Assembly: GCF_008757455.1 (NCBI RefSeq)
Contig: NZ_VCMV01000017.1
Span: 1 to 57,516 of the forward strand
Source: Microvirga brassicacearum
GTDB taxonomy: Bacteria > Pseudomonadota > Alphaproteobacteria > Rhizobiales > Beijerinckiaceae
Direction: 5' to 3'
DNA length: 57,516 nucleotides
Below, one piece after another: positions 1-9,558 of the stretch (position 1 is the stretch's first letter; each line of letters begins with the position of its first letter). The position numbers and the translations under genes were made by a program. The notes beneath the pieces were generated by a model. The model was not told the DNA's origin, searched no databases, and saw only the letters and a list, made by a program, of their open reading frames with translations.

Positions 1-400
1 GGGGGAGGAGAGCCCGTGGGGGCTTCCGCGCTTTTTGCCTGCGATCGGACCACCCTCGACGCACTCTCGATCCAGCGCAATTCCCTCCCCCTTGTGGGGA
101 GGGTTAGGGTGGGGGTGCGGGCGCCAGCCTGAATCGTGTCAGCGCCAACACCCCCACCTCCAACTCCTCCCCACAAGGGGGAGGAGAGCCCGTGGGGGCT
201 TCCGCGCTTTTTGCCTGCGATCGGACCACCGTCGACGCACTCTCGATCCAGCGCGTTTCCCTCCCCCTTGTGGGGAGGGCCAGGGTGGGGGTGCGGGCGC
301 TAGCCTGAATCGGGTCAACGCCAACACCCCCACCTCCAACTCCTCCCCACAAGGGGGAGGAGCGCGCGTGGCGCTTTTGCGCCTCGCTTCGGAGATAAAG
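1..400. repeat. 176-bp direct tandem repeat with inverted arms
   Basis: The unit beginning at 1 starts again at 177 with few differences and a third, quickly diverging copy starts at 353, so the period is 176 bp. Each unit contains oppositely oriented GC-rich arms (CCCTCCCCCTTGTGGGGAGG and its near reverse complement) able to form a cruciform. An open frame crosses the repeat from 35 but its translation is low-complexity and I reject it as a gene. The 540 bases before gltX hold no other recognisable gene. Confidence 0.85.
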
Positions 401-425
401 CACGAGCGTCTCCAGCGACCACTGG

Positions 426-468
426 ATCATCCTTCGAAACGCAGCAATCTCGCTCCTCAGGATGAGGT
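426..468. repeat. rhizobial-type intergenic hairpin element, copy 1
   Basis: ATCATCCTTCGAAACG is followed after a short loop by CTCCTCAGGATGAGG. The arrangement is that of the short hairpin elements scattered between genes of Hyphomicrobiales. Related copies lie at 1988-2030 (opposite orientation) and, more degenerate, at 17575-17618. Confidence 0.55.
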
Positions 469-540
469 CCCGAGTCGGCCGACGCGTCCCGACAGGCCAT
501 CGGCATTGCGTCCGTCGGCTCCCTTTGCCATAGGTTTCCC

Positions 541-1881
541 ATGAGCAAGCCCATCGTCCGTTTCGCGCCGTCCCCGACCGGCCGCATCCATATCGGCAAT
601 GCCCGTCCGGCGCTGATGAATGCCCTTTTTGCGCGGCGCGAAGGCGGCGTCTTCGTGCTTCGCTTCGACGATACCGATCTCGCCCGATCGAAACGCGAAT
701 ATGCGGATTCGATCGAGGTCGATCTGGCCTGGCTCGGCATTCCGCCCGACATGGTCGTGCGGCAATCGGAGCGGTTCGAGATTTATGACGATGCGGTGGC
801 GCGGCTGCGCGACATGGGCCGGCTTTACGCCTGCTACGAGACCGCCGAGGAGCTGGAATTCCGCCGCAAGCGGCAGCTCGCGCGCGGTCTGCCGCCGATT
901 TACGATCGCGCCGCGCTGAAGCTTTCCCCGGACGAAAAGGTCCAGCTCGAAGCGGAGGGGCGGCGGCCGCATTGGCGCTTCCGGCTCGATCATCGCAACG
1001 AGGTCTGGCACGATCTGGTGCGGGGACCCTCGCATGTGGACACGAGTTCCCTGTCCGATCCCATCCTGGTGCGCGAGGACGGCACCTATCTTTATACGCT
1101 GCCTTCCATCGTCGACGACATCGATCTCAAGATCACCCACGTGATCCGCGGCGAGGACCACGTCACCAACACCGCGGTGCAGATTCAGATCTTCGAGGCG
1201 TTGGGCGCCAAGGTCCCGATCTTCGGCCACATCAATCTGCTCACCACGACGAGCGGGGAGGGATTGTCGAAGCGGCTCGGGCATCTGTCGCTGACGAGCC
1301 TGCGCGAAGCGGGGCTGGAGCCTCAGGCGGTGGCGTCGCTCGCCGTCCTGGTCGGCTCGGCGGAATCGGTGCGCGCGGTGGCCGATCTCGACGAGCTGGC
1401 GCGCTTGATCGACTTCGATCACATCTCGCGCTCGCCCGCCAAATTCGACGAGAACGAACTCTACAACCTCAACGCGCGGCTTATCCACGACATGTCGTAC
1501 GAGGCCGTGAAAACGCGCCTCGCGGCAATGGATGCGGATGGCGGAGAGGCGTTCTGGCTCGCCATTCGCGGCAATCTCGCCAAGGTGGTGGATGCGGCCG
1601 GATGGTGGGTCGTCGTTCGCGGGCCGATCACGCCCGTCATCGTCGATCGCGCCTTCGTCGATGCCGCGTGCAACCTGCTGCCCCCCGCCCCATGGGACAC
1701 GACGACCTGGAAAACCTGGACCGAAGCCGTGAAGGAGGCCACGGGGATCAAGGGCAAGGCCCTGTTCATGCCCCTGCGGCTCGCCCTGACGGGAATGGAA
1801 CACGGTCCCGAGCTCGCTGCCCTGCTGCCGCTGATCGGCCCGGAGCGCGCCCGGGCGCGCTTGTCAGGCAAGGCTGCCTGA
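541..1881 (+). CDS. gltX: glutamyl-tRNA synthetase
   Basis: This 446-residue class I aminoacyl-tRNA synthetase charges tRNA with glutamate in the cytoplasm. The opening residues [15 protein letters not shown] carry the family signature with the HIGH-like HIGN at 17-20, and the ATP-binding KMSKS-type loop is GLSKR at 241-245. The Rossmann catalytic domain fills the first half and the helical anticodon-binding part the rest. The length is slightly short for the family, as in the second GltX copy of many alphaproteobacteria, so this may be one of two paralogues; if it is the divergent copy it could prefer tRNA-Gln for the amidotransferase route, which cannot be decided here. The ATG at 541 starts exactly at the conserved N-terminus. 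Confidence 0.95.
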   Translation: MSKPIVRFAPSPTGRIHIGNARPALMNALFARREGGVFVLRFDDTDLARSKREYADSIEVDLAWLGIPPDMVVRQSERFEIYDDAVARLRDMGRLYACYETAEELEFRRKRQLARGLPPIYDRAALKLSPDEKVQLEAEGRRPHWRFRLDHRNEVWHDLVRGPSHVDTSSLSDPILVREDGTYLYTLPSIVDDIDLKITHVIRGEDHVTNTAVQIQIFEALGAKVPIFGHINLLTTTSGEGLSKRLGHLSLTSLREAGLEPQAVASLAVLVGSAESVRAVADLDELARLIDFDHISRSPAKFDENELYNLNARLIHDMSYEAVKTRLAAMDADGGEAFWLAIRGNLAKVVDAAGWWVVVRGPITPVIVDRAFVDAACNLLPPAPWDTTTWKTWTEAVKEATGIKGKALFMPLRLALTGMEHGPELAALLPLIGPERARARLSGKAA

Positions 1882-1927
1882 AGGCCGGTCCTGCGGGCTT
1901 CGAGACCAGCCTTCGGCCTTCCTCACC

Positions 1928-1976
1928 ATGAGGGTGCTGGTGGACTCAAAAGCATGAGAGTGCTGGTGGACTCAAA
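1928..1976. repeat. two-copy 23-bp direct repeat
   Basis: ATGAGGGTGCTGGTGGACTC at 1928 is repeated with one change at 1954, giving a 26-bp period just downstream of gltX. It lies between two pieces of the rhizobial hairpin repeat and may have arisen by slippage. Confidence 0.75.
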
Positions 1977-1987
1977 TTCGCAACCGG

Positions 1988-2030
1988 CCTCATGCTGAGG
2001 AGGCCGGCAGGCCGTCTCGAAGGACGCACC
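1988..2030. repeat. rhizobial-type intergenic hairpin element, copy 2
   Basis: CCTCATGCTGAGGAGGCC is followed by GTCTCGAAGGACGCACC, the same element type as at 426-468 in the other orientation. It sits between the convergent gltX and DUF2865 genes and could act as a bidirectional terminator. Confidence 0.55.
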
Positions 2031-3148
2031 TAGTTTGCGTTCGGCACCGGGATCACGTCGGGGGCCACCACGCGCACGGTGCGCTTCTGGCCGTCGCCCG
2101 TCACCACGTCCTTCTTCGCGCCCTCGCCCTGATTGACGACCCGGTTGCTTTCGATCGATTGCGGCCCGATGCCGGAGGATTCCTTGCTGGCGGTCGGCGC
2201 GGCGGCGGCGGTCTCGGCCGCTTCCTTGGCCTCGTCCTGCACCTTCTTCTCAACCGCCTTGCGGGCCTGTGCGATCTTCGGTCGCGACAATTCCTCGGCC
2301 TTCTCGGCGGTGACGATGATGTCGCCCTTGCGCTGCTCGAGCATGCTCTCGGCGCGACGCAGGATGACGGCCCAGCTCTCGTTGTCCTTCTTGCAGGCAC
2401 AGGAGCTGTCGAACGCCTTCTTGTATTTGAACGCGTTGGCGATCGACGTGTACGGCTTCCCGCCAAGCGAGACCGCCCGGGTCATGCCGTTGTCGCCGCC
2501 CGGGGTGGCAAAGGCCAGGGTCTCGGTGCCGGGGCAGAGCGCCTGGCACATCTCGTCGGCGTTCTGGCGCCCGCCGGGCGCGGTGGAGAGCGGGAAGAAC
2601 GAGCCGTCGCAGGTTCGCACACACACGAGGCGCCGCCCGCCGAGCGACTGGTTGCCGTCGTCCTCGGTGATGATCGGCTGCCCCTCGGGCATGATCTGCT
2701 GCTGCGGCTGGTTGCGCGGGGGGCCGAAGAGGCTCTCGAAGAAGCCGCGCGGCTCGACCGAGCAGGTCTGCTGGACAGCGGCCGTCAACTGTCGGCGGCG
2801 AATCTCCAAATCACCGGAATCGTAGGATTGGGCCGACAGGCGCGCAAAATTCGCCTCGAGCTGGCGGATGCGCTGAGCGATGGGTCCGCATTCCGCCGGC
2901 GGCGCGCCCGACAGGAACCCGAGCGGGCCGCGTTCGCATCCGATGGAACGATAATAGCCGACGAGCCGTCCGATCTCGACCCGCGCCGATTCCGCCGCAG
3001 GCGAGGGCGCGCGCCCGCCACCCCGTTCGAGGTTTGCCAGTTCGGCCCGAAAGCGCTGGCACTCGGCGGATTGGGCGAGAGCTGCCTCTCCGGCGGCGAG
3101 AAACGCCGTGACGGCGAGGAGATAGCGGAAAACGTTGCGTTTTTTCAT
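2030..3148 (-). CDS. DUF2865 domain-containing exported protein
   Basis: This 372-residue protein starts with a Sec signal peptide (MKKR, a hydrophobic core, then a likely cut after AALAQ near residue 26), so it should be periplasmic or envelope-bound. The middle contains a predicted coiled-coil-like stretch around 85-125 and then a cysteine-rich block (residues about 185-265, including VCVRTCDGSFFPLS and SCACKK) that is characteristic of DUF2865, a family confined largely to Hyphomicrobiales. The C-terminus is Ala/Glu/Lys-rich and likely disordered. The molecular function of the family is unknown. It is convergent with gltX and divergent from the CreA-like gene. Confidence 0.8.
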   Translation of the reverse strand: MKKRNVFRYLLAVTAFLAAGEAALAQSAECQRFRAELANLERGGGRAPSPAAESARVEIGRLVGYYRSIGCERGPLGFLSGAPPAECGPIAQRIRQLEANFARLSAQSYDSGDLEIRRRQLTAAVQQTCSVEPRGFFESLFGPPRNQPQQQIMPEGQPIITEDDGNQSLGGRRLVCVRTCDGSFFPLSTAPGGRQNADEMCQALCPGTETLAFATPGGDNGMTRAVSLGGKPYTSIANAFKYKKAFDSSCACKKDNESWAVILRRAESMLEQRKGDIIVTAEKAEELSRPKIAQARKAVEKKVQDEAKEAAETAAAAPTASKESSGIGPQSIESNRVVNQGEGAKKDVVTGDGQKRTVRVVAPDVIPVPNAN

Positions 3149-3416
3149 AGGGCCTGTCGCAGCACCGGGTTGTTCAGCCTGTCATTTCCCCGGCGTCATG
3201 GTCATTTGACGTCGCGAAAGGGGCCCCAATGTGATGAGCGGATCCGCGCGCCCGATGGCGCTCGGCCATCGGCAAGACGAATCCGGCGCTCAATCGGAAC
3301 CCGGAGAACAGCATTTACCCGCATAAGCCGGGCGGGGCAAATGACGGGCGGACCGTGCCTCTCGTCAAACGCTGTAGGCCTCACCACATACGAGCTTGAC
3401 CTTTGGAGAACGACGG

Positions 3417-3923
3417 ATGCTCGCACGACTTGCTCTGGTTCTGACCCTTCTTGCCAGCGCCATCACCGGCGCGCTCGCCCAGGACCCGGATGTGATCTTC
3501 AAGAAATCGACCGTCTGGCGGGCGCTGACCCCCAACGACAAGCTGGCGGTCTACGGGCTCGACGATCCGAAAGTCGAGGGCGTCGCCTGCCATTACACGG
3601 CGCCGGAGCGGGGCGGCATCTCGGGAACCTTCGGCGTCGCCGAGGAGGTCTCGGATATTTCCCTCTCATGCCGGCAAACCGGACCGATCCGCTTCAAGGA
3701 GAAGTTCGAGCAGGGCGACGCCGTCTTCAGCGAAAGGCGGTCGCTCATCTTCAAGCGCATGCACATCGTGCGCGGCTGCGACGTGAAGCGGAATACCCTG
3801 GTGTATATGGTCTATTCCGACCGGCCCATCGAAGGGTCGCCCAAGAACTCGACCTCGAGCGTGCCGATCATGCCCTGGAGCGGCGAGACACCGGCCAAAT
3901 GCGGCGAGTGGGTCACCGGGTAA
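3417..3923 (+). CDS. creA: CreA family protein
   Basis: The product is 168 residues with an N-terminal signal peptide (cut expected after GALAQ near residue 22), so it is probably periplasmic. The C-terminal block with KRMHIVRGCDVKRNTLVYMV followed by the S-x-K-NSTSSVPIMPW segment is the hallmark of the CreA family, conserved widely in Proteobacteria but without an established biochemical role. I place the start at ATG 3417 rather than the in-frame TTG at 3396 because GGAG lies 8 bases upstream and the signal peptide then begins at residue 1. The 268 bases upstream hold no gene. Confidence 0.88.
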   Translation: MLARLALVLTLLASAITGALAQDPDVIFKKSTVWRALTPNDKLAVYGLDDPKVEGVACHYTAPERGGISGTFGVAEEVSDISLSCRQTGPIRFKEKFEQGDAVFSERRSLIFKRMHIVRGCDVKRNTLVYMVYSDRPIEGSPKNSTSSVPIMPWSGETPAKCGEWVTG

Positions 3924-3926
3924 ATT

Positions 3927-4250
3927 TCAGTTGGTGCAGGTGATCGAAACCGGCTGGGGCAGCTTCGTGAGGGCGGCCTTCTGGACGGAGCCGGTCACCT
4001 CGCCGACTGCCACCTGCCGGAACGAGGTTGCGCGGACATAGCCTTGCGCCTCGCACCAGGTATCGGCCACGGCCTGTCCGCAGGAATGGCCGGAAACAAG
4101 GCAATCGGCGACGCCGTAGCCGTCATGCGCCGGCACGAGGAAGGTGGCTTCGGTCGATGAGGCCTGGCTGCTCCTGGGGATCAGCGTCAGGGACGCCGCC
4201 GCAAGCAGCACAGCGGTGCCTAACCCGAGCATGGCGTATGCGCGGCGCAT
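3927..4250 (-). CDS. small exported cysteine-containing hypothetical protein
   Basis: This encodes about 107 residues: a short basic N-terminus, a hydrophobic signal or anchor segment (AYAMLGLGTAVLLAAASLTL), then a small domain with four cysteines that could form two disulfides in the periplasm. I recognise no family. The start at 4250 is preferred because GAGG lies six bases upstream; an ATG 12 bases further upstream (4262) is the alternative. It is convergent with the CreA-like gene, with only three bases between the stop codons, and divergent from cysS. Confidence 0.6.
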   Translation of the reverse strand: MRRAYAMLGLGTAVLLAAASLTLIPRSSQASSTEATFLVPAHDGYGVADCLVSGHSCGQAVADTWCEAQGYVRATSFRQVAVGEVTGSVQKAALTKLPQPVSITCTN

Positions 4251-4540
4251 TGATGACCTCATCGTCTTTGATCTCGTGAAAGATTGTCGTCGTTCGGCGT
4301 GAATAAAGCATAAACGTGGCAGTCAAGATCCTGTTTCATCGCGCGCCCAAAAAGATCTTCGCGAGGTCACGGAACCTTGACGGAGCATGTCTTTAAAGGC
4401 ATTGATTTCACATGAAAACGGCACCAATCCTGATTTCCCGGATTATTTGCAGCTAGCGCACCCGCTGGCCGGAGCCGTCTCGTTCTCATTTCACAGATCG
4501 AAACCATCCTCCGGCCCGCGGCCTGAAGAGGTATGGATAC

Positions 4541-6010
4541 ATGGCGGCCACGCTTCGGCTCCACAATACGCTGACCCGGTCGAAGGACGTTTTCGTTCCA
4601 ATCGACGCCAGGAACGTGCGCCTCTATGTCTGCGGGCCGACCGTGTACGACTATGCCCATATCGGCAACGCGCGACCGATCATCGTCTTCGATCTCCTGT
4701 TCCGTCTCCTGCGGGAAATCTACGGGCCCGACGCCGTCACGTATGTGCGCAACATCACCGATGTGGACGACAAGATTAACGCCCGCGCGGCGCGGGATTA
4801 TCCCGACCTGCCGTATAACGAGGCGATTCGGCTCGTGACGCAAAAGACCGAGGCGCAGTTCCACGCCGATATCCGCGCGCTTGGCGTGCTGATGCCCAGC
4901 GACGTCAACGAGCCCGGAAGTCCACCCCGCTTCGTCGAGCCGCGCGCCACCGAGCATATCGCGGAGATGCGGGAGATCATCGAGCGCCTGATCGAGCGCG
5001 GCGTCGCCTATGTGGCCGAGGAGCACGTGCTGTTCAGCGTCTCGTCGATGGCAAACCTGCCGAAGGTTCCGCAATACGGCGCCTTCTCCAAACGCTCCCT
5101 CGACGAGCTTCTGTCGGGAGCGCGGGTGGACGTGGCGCCCTACAAGCGCGATGCGATGGATTTCGTGCTGTGGAAACCCTCCGGCCCGCACGATCCCGCC
5201 TGGCCGTCGCCCGCCGGAATCGCGACGCCCGGGCGTCCGGGCTGGCATATCGAATGCTCGGCGATGTCGTGGAAGCACCTGATCCGGGCCTTCGAGACCC
5301 GGCTCACCTGCGTCGATCCGGATATGCGCGAGACCTTCGACATTCACGGCGGCGGCATCGACCTGGTGTTCCCGCACCACGAGAACGAGATCGCTCAATC
5401 CTGCTGCGCCTTCGGTATGCCGCGCATGGCGAATGTCTGGATGCATAACGGCTTCCTGCAGGTCGAAAGCGAGAAGATGTCGAAATCGCTCGGCAACTTT
5501 TTCACCATCCACGATCTCTTGAAGGATTGGCCGGGGGAGGTCTTGCGTTTCAACATGCTGCGCTCGCAATACCGCCAGCCGATCGACTGGACGACGCGCG
5601 GATTGGAGGAAAGCGAAAAGACGCTCGACCGCTGGTATGGTCTTGCGGGGGAGGGACAATCCATGGGCTTGTCGGCGCAGATCGTCGATGCGCTCGCTGA
5701 CGATCTCAACACGCCGAAAGTGCTGGCCGAATTGCACGTGCTCGACGGGCAGGGGGCTTACGATGAACTCGGGGCCAATCTTCGCGCTCTCGGCTTTCTG
5801 TCGGACAGCAAGGAGGCATGGAAGAACCGCCGGCAGGCGGTGCTTGCGGTTGATCCCGACAAGGTCGATGCCCTGATTGCCGCGCGGGTTGCCGCGCGCG
5901 CGGCGAAGAACTGGCCGGAATCCGACCGTCTCCGCGACGAGATCGTCGCGCTTGGCGTGGTGTTGATGGACAACAAGGACGGCACGACGAGTTGGGAGGT
6001 CGCGCGGTGA
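4541..6010 (+). CDS. cysS: cysteinyl-tRNA synthetase
   Basis: This 489-residue class I synthetase attaches cysteine to tRNA-Cys. Visible landmarks are the zinc-ligand Cys31 in [19 protein letters not shown], the HIGH-like motif HIGN at 40-43, the zinc-site block GWHIECSAM and the HHENE segment, and the KMSKS motif at 312-316. Length and domain order match bacterial CysS. The ATG at 4541 follows AGAGG by ten bases. A REP-like element and the GNAT-cimA pair follow on the same strand. Confidence 0.97.
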   Translation: MAATLRLHNTLTRSKDVFVPIDARNVRLYVCGPTVYDYAHIGNARPIIVFDLLFRLLREIYGPDAVTYVRNITDVDDKINARAARDYPDLPYNEAIRLVTQKTEAQFHADIRALGVLMPSDVNEPGSPPRFVEPRATEHIAEMREIIERLIERGVAYVAEEHVLFSVSSMANLPKVPQYGAFSKRSLDELLSGARVDVAPYKRDAMDFVLWKPSGPHDPAWPSPAGIATPGRPGWHIECSAMSWKHLIRAFETRLTCVDPDMRETFDIHGGGIDLVFPHHENEIAQSCCAFGMPRMANVWMHNGFLQVESEKMSKSLGNFFTIHDLLKDWPGEVLRFNMLRSQYRQPIDWTTRGLEESEKTLDRWYGLAGEGQSMGLSAQIVDALADDLNTPKVLAELHVLDGQGAYDELGANLRALGFLSDSKEAWKNRRQAVLAVDPDKVDALIAARVAARAAKNWPESDRLRDEIVALGVVLMDNKDGTTSWEVAR

Positions 6011-6029
6011 GCGTGCGTTTTCCCTCCGC

Positions 6030-6119
6030 CGTCATGGCCGGGCTTGACCCGGCCACCCACGACTTTGCGATGGCGGGCGTTCAAGGCGTGGGTACCCGGG
6101 ACAAGCCCGGGCATGACGG
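6030..6119. repeat. REP-like inverted repeat element
   Basis: CGTCATGGCCGGGCTTGACC on the left is mirrored by GGGACAAGCCCGGGCATGACG on the right, with a partly palindromic centre (CCACCCACG and CGTGGG). Such 90-bp palindromic units are abundant between genes in Hyphomicrobiales. It fills the gap between cysS and the acetyltransferase gene. Confidence 0.75.
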
Positions 6120-6164
6120 GCGCGTTCATGACGGCAGGGGATGTTGTTGGGAGGGTGCTCACTG

Positions 6165-6674
6165 ATGGGACAATCGTTGCCCAAACCCGGTCTTCGACCT
6201 TTCCTGCCTGCCGATGTGCCGTTGCTCGCCGAGATCTTCCGCGCCAGCATCGAAGAAATGACGGGTGAGGATTATAGCGAGGCGCAGCGGGAAGCGTGGG
6301 CGTCGAAAGCCGATGACGAGAGCTTTGCAAAGCGCCTGTCCGAAGCCTTGACGCTGGTTGCGACCATGGATGGTTCGCCGCTCGGTTTCATCGCGCTCAA
6401 GGACAACACGCATATCGACTTCTTCTTCGTGCATCCGGCGGTTGCCGGACAGGGCGTCGGTACGATGTTGTACGAGGCGATCGAGAAGCTCGCGACAGCG
6501 CGTGCCGCCACGCGGCTCACTGCCGATGTGAGCGACACCGCCCTCGGCTTTTTCCAGAAGCGCGGATTCCAGCCGCAGCGCCGGAACACCGTGACCATCG
6601 GCGACGAGTGGCTTGCCAATACCACCATGGACAAGCCGATTGGGCCTGCCAAGAACGGGACGGTCGCATCATGA
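6165..6674 (+). CDS. GNAT family N-acetyltransferase
   Basis: The protein is 169 residues and should transfer an acetyl group from acetyl-CoA to an unknown amine. The segment IDFFFVHPAVAGQGVGTMLY holds the GNAT acetyl-CoA-binding motif A (Q/R-x-x-G-x-G/A, here QGVGTM), preceded by the typical beta-strand and followed by FFQKRGFQ (motif B). Start ATG 6165 has GGGAGG nine bases upstream; an in-frame TTG at 6141 is less likely. Its stop overlaps the cimA start in an ATGA, indicating translational coupling, so substrate and regulation may relate to branched-chain amino acid synthesis, though that is only inference. Confidence 0.85.
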   Translation: MGQSLPKPGLRPFLPADVPLLAEIFRASIEEMTGEDYSEAQREAWASKADDESFAKRLSEALTLVATMDGSPLGFIALKDNTHIDFFFVHPAVAGQGVGTMLYEAIEKLATARAATRLTADVSDTALGFFQKRGFQPQRRNTVTIGDEWLANTTMDKPIGPAKNGTVAS

Positions 6675-8266
6675 GCCGCGAGCGCCTTTATCTCTACGAC
6701 ACGACTTTGCGCGACGGCGCGCAAACGACCGGCGTCGATTTCTCGCTCGAAGACAAGCGCACTATCGCGAACCTGCTCGACAAGGTGGGCGTCGATTACG
6801 TGGAGGGCGGCTATCCCGGCGCCAATCCGCTCGACACCAAGTTCTTCGCCGAAAAGCCGATTGCGAACGCCAAGTTCGCGGCCTTCGGCATGACCAAGCG
6901 GGCCGGGCGTTCGGCGTCGAACGATCCCGGCATCGCGGCCCTGCTTGACGCGAAAGCGGACGCGATCTGCTTCGTCGCCAAGGCGTCGGAATATCATGTG
7001 CATGTGGCGCTGGAGACGACGACGGAGGAAAATCTCGCGGGCATTCGCGAGAGCGTCGAGGCGGCGCGCGAAAGGGGCCGCGAGGTCCTGCTCGATTGCG
7101 AACATTTCTTCGACGGCTACAAGGCCAATCGGGATTACGCGCTCGCCTGCGTGAAGACCGCCTATGAATCCGGCGCGCGCTGGGTGGTGTTGTGCGACAC
7201 CAATGGCGGCACGATGCCCCATGAGGTGGCGGCAATCGTCACGGACGTGGGAAAGATCGTGCCGGGTTCTCATCTGGGCATTCACGCGCACGACGATTGC
7301 GGCTGCGCCGTCGCCAATTCGCTCGCCGCTATCGAGGCGGGCGCGCGTCATATTCAGGGAACGCTGAACGGCTTGGGCGAGCGCTGCGGCAACGCCAATC
7401 TGGTCACGCTGATCGGCGCCTTGAAACTCAAGGATCAGTATTCGGAGCGTTTCGATCTCGGCGTGAGCGACGAGGCGTTGAGTCAGCTCACGCACATGTC
7501 GCGGCAGGTCGATGAGGTTCTCAATCGTCAGCCGAACCGCCACGCGCCTTTCGTCGGCGCGAGCGCGTTTGCGACCAAGGCCGGTATTCACGCCTCCGCG
7601 GTGCTCAAGGATCCGCGCACCTACGAGCATGTGGAGCCTGAAGCGGTCGGCAACGTCCGCAAGGTTCTGGTGTCGGATCAGGGCGGGCAATCGAATGTCC
7701 TGTTCGAGCTGAAACGCCTTGGCTTTGCCTTGGAGAAAGGCGACGCTCGCATCTCGCGCGTGCTCGAGGAAGTGAAGCGCAAGGAGGCCGAGGGCTTTGC
7801 GTTCGAAGGCGCCGATGCCTCATTCTATGTGCTGGTCAAGCGCATGCTCGGCGAGGTGCCGGCGTTCTTCCAGGTCGAACGCTTCTCGGTGAATGTGGAG
7901 CGCCGCTACAACGCGATCGGCGAACTCGTCATGGCGTCCGAGGCCATCGTGAAAGTCCGCGTCGGCGACGAGGTGCTGATCTCGGCCGCCGAAGGAAACG
8001 GCCCGGTCAACGCGCTCGACGTGGCGTTGCGCAAGGATCTCGGCAAGTACCAGGATCTGATTCAGGATCTCGAACTGACGGATTATAAGGTCCGAATCTA
8101 TCAGGGCGGTTCGGACGCGGTGACGCGCGTTCTGATAGAGTTCACGGACGGCGACGGCGAAAGCTGGACGACCATCGGCGTGTCACCCAACATCATCGAC
8201 GCATCGTTCCAGGCGCTGACGGATTCGATCGTCTACAAGCTGCTGCGGAGCGGTGCGGAACTCTGA
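6671..8266 (+). CDS. cimA: (R)-citramalate synthase
   Basis: This 531-residue enzyme of the DRE-TIM metallolyase family condenses pyruvate and acetyl-CoA to citramalate, the first step of the threonine-independent isoleucine pathway. YLYDTTLRDGAQTTGVDFS at the N-terminus is the DRE-TIM signature in the CimA-type form, and HAHDDCGCAVANS contains the metal-binding His pair. The last 130 residues resemble the LeuA dimerisation/allosteric domain, so feedback inhibition by isoleucine is likely from family knowledge. The ATG at 6671 overlaps the GNAT stop; an upstream in-frame start at 6608 would overlap that gene by over 60 bases. Confidence 0.93.
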   Translation: MSRERLYLYDTTLRDGAQTTGVDFSLEDKRTIANLLDKVGVDYVEGGYPGANPLDTKFFAEKPIANAKFAAFGMTKRAGRSASNDPGIAALLDAKADAICFVAKASEYHVHVALETTTEENLAGIRESVEAARERGREVLLDCEHFFDGYKANRDYALACVKTAYESGARWVVLCDTNGGTMPHEVAAIVTDVGKIVPGSHLGIHAHDDCGCAVANSLAAIEAGARHIQGTLNGLGERCGNANLVTLIGALKLKDQYSERFDLGVSDEALSQLTHMSRQVDEVLNRQPNRHAPFVGASAFATKAGIHASAVLKDPRTYEHVEPEAVGNVRKVLVSDQGGQSNVLFELKRLGFALEKGDARISRVLEEVKRKEAEGFAFEGADASFYVLVKRMLGEVPAFFQVERFSVNVERRYNAIGELVMASEAIVKVRVGDEVLISAAEGNGPVNALDVALRKDLGKYQDLIQDLELTDYKVRIYQGGSDAVTRVLIEFTDGDGESWTTIGVSPNIIDASFQALTDSIVYKLLRSGAEL

Positions 8267-8285
8267 TCCGTCCGGTTCGCCTTGA

Positions 8286-9323
8286 TTAACCTTTTCGCAG
8301 CAGCGTGTCGCTCGGATGCTTGCCGTAGACCTGCTTGTAGGCGGCTGCGAACTCGCCCATGTGATTGAAGCCGCACTGCAAGGCGATGTCCGTCACCTTC
8401 GCGGTGGTTGGGTCCGCCAGTCGCAGGAGGCCATGGACACGTGAGAGGCGCACCGAGCGCAGGAAAGCCATCGGCGTCGTGTTGCGGAATTGCTGGAAAC
8501 CGTTCTGCAGGCTTCGGACGCTGACGGATACGTGGGACGCGATATCGGCCAGGGATATCGGTTCCGAGTAATGGTACTCCATGAAGGCTTCCGCGCGCTT
8601 CACGTAATGGGGTGCCGCCGCCGATTGCGGTCTGAGCAGCGCGTCCGAGAAATTGTGGCGATGGCCGAGGAGAAGTCCCGCCATCAGCATCTCCTCCAGC
8701 CGCTTTCTGGCAGCGGGGATGAAGTGGATGAGAGAATGCGGATCGCCCATTTCCGCTTCGGCATATTGAATGAGGCGCAGCCACCTGAGCCCCGCGGCGT
8801 CATCGAGACGCAAGGAGGGATCGAAATCGAGCTCTCCGCTGGAATCCCGCCCGAGCATCCGCATGCAGTAATCGGTAATTTTCGCGCGGTCGATGACCAG
8901 CGCCAGGGTTTCCGAGTCGCTCCCGTAGTGAATCGTCTTCGGCACATGCGGCCGGAAGACGAGACCGTGTTTCGACGAGAGGGGCAATTCCTCCCGGCCG
9001 AGGCGAAGATGGCCGCTGCCTGTGACAGACATGACGAAAGTCACGAAATTGTCGATGTGGTCTCCCAGGAGCTCGACCGAGAGTTTGCGGCCGTAGCGGA
9101 TGTGAAAAAGACCGAGATCGCTCAGGCCGTGATGTTCAAACTCCGCATGCACGTGCTTGTCCCGGCCCGTCGGAACAAGTTTGTGAGGTGTGATGATGTT
9201 ACAGACAACATCTTCGATCTCATCCAGCCTGGACGTTGTGAACCGACGGTTGGGCAAGGAACCGTCTTCGCCAGGCGGCGTCAAATCCTGATGGGCGCCG
9301 TTCGGCCGCCCTGTTTTGAGCAT
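8286..9323 (-). CDS. AraC family transcriptional regulator
   Basis: This 345-residue protein has an N-terminal AraC-binding-like sensing domain (roughly residues 40-200) and a C-terminal double helix-turn-helix from about 245 to 340, with the second helix-turn-helix recognisable in VTDIALQCGFNHMGEFAAAY followed by the Y-G-x-x-P-S end signature. It resembles the AraC_binding_2 type regulators of catabolic operons. No obvious target is adjacent: it is convergent with cimA and the next gene upstream (LOG family) is read the same way, 235 bases away, so it may act elsewhere. Confidence 0.88.
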   Translation of the reverse strand: MLKTGRPNGAHQDLTPPGEDGSLPNRRFTTSRLDEIEDVVCNIITPHKLVPTGRDKHVHAEFEHHGLSDLGLFHIRYGRKLSVELLGDHIDNFVTFVMSVTGSGHLRLGREELPLSSKHGLVFRPHVPKTIHYGSDSETLALVIDRAKITDYCMRMLGRDSSGELDFDPSLRLDDAAGLRWLRLIQYAEAEMGDPHSLIHFIPAARKRLEEMLMAGLLLGHRHNFSDALLRPQSAAAPHYVKRAEAFMEYHYSEPISLADIASHVSVSVRSLQNGFQQFRNTTPMAFLRSVRLSRVHGLLRLADPTTAKVTDIALQCGFNHMGEFAAAYKQVYGKHPSDTLLRKG

Positions 9324-9558
9324 GGTGCTAGCGCCTCACGCTTTGCGGAACCTGGCACAGGTTATGTTCTTGCTGCTGTCCTGACAAGCTGTCGAGGTTG
9401 AGCAGCCGATCCGGCCGATGGGATGCCGGTTCTCCAAAAGATCCTATGGTAAAACAATCAGATACGCCGAATCAGGTTCGCGGAAGCGAAGTCCGCTCCG
9501 GGCAGTCCTATGGATCTGCGGAACGCGATCCCCCGAAAGGATTAGAAAGGCCCAAGGT

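Noticed and set aside
1..400. CRISPR array
   Set aside because: Units are 176 bp and directly adjacent with no unique spacers, so this is a simple tandem repeat. No array was seen elsewhere.
35..544. 169-residue plus-strand ORF across the tandem repeat
   Set aside because: It is a translation of the 176-bp repeat, with repeated low-complexity peptides and no ribosome binding site.
457..1803. 448-residue minus-strand open frame opposite gltX
   Set aside because: Shadow of gltX; no motif and an Arg/Gly/His-biased composition.
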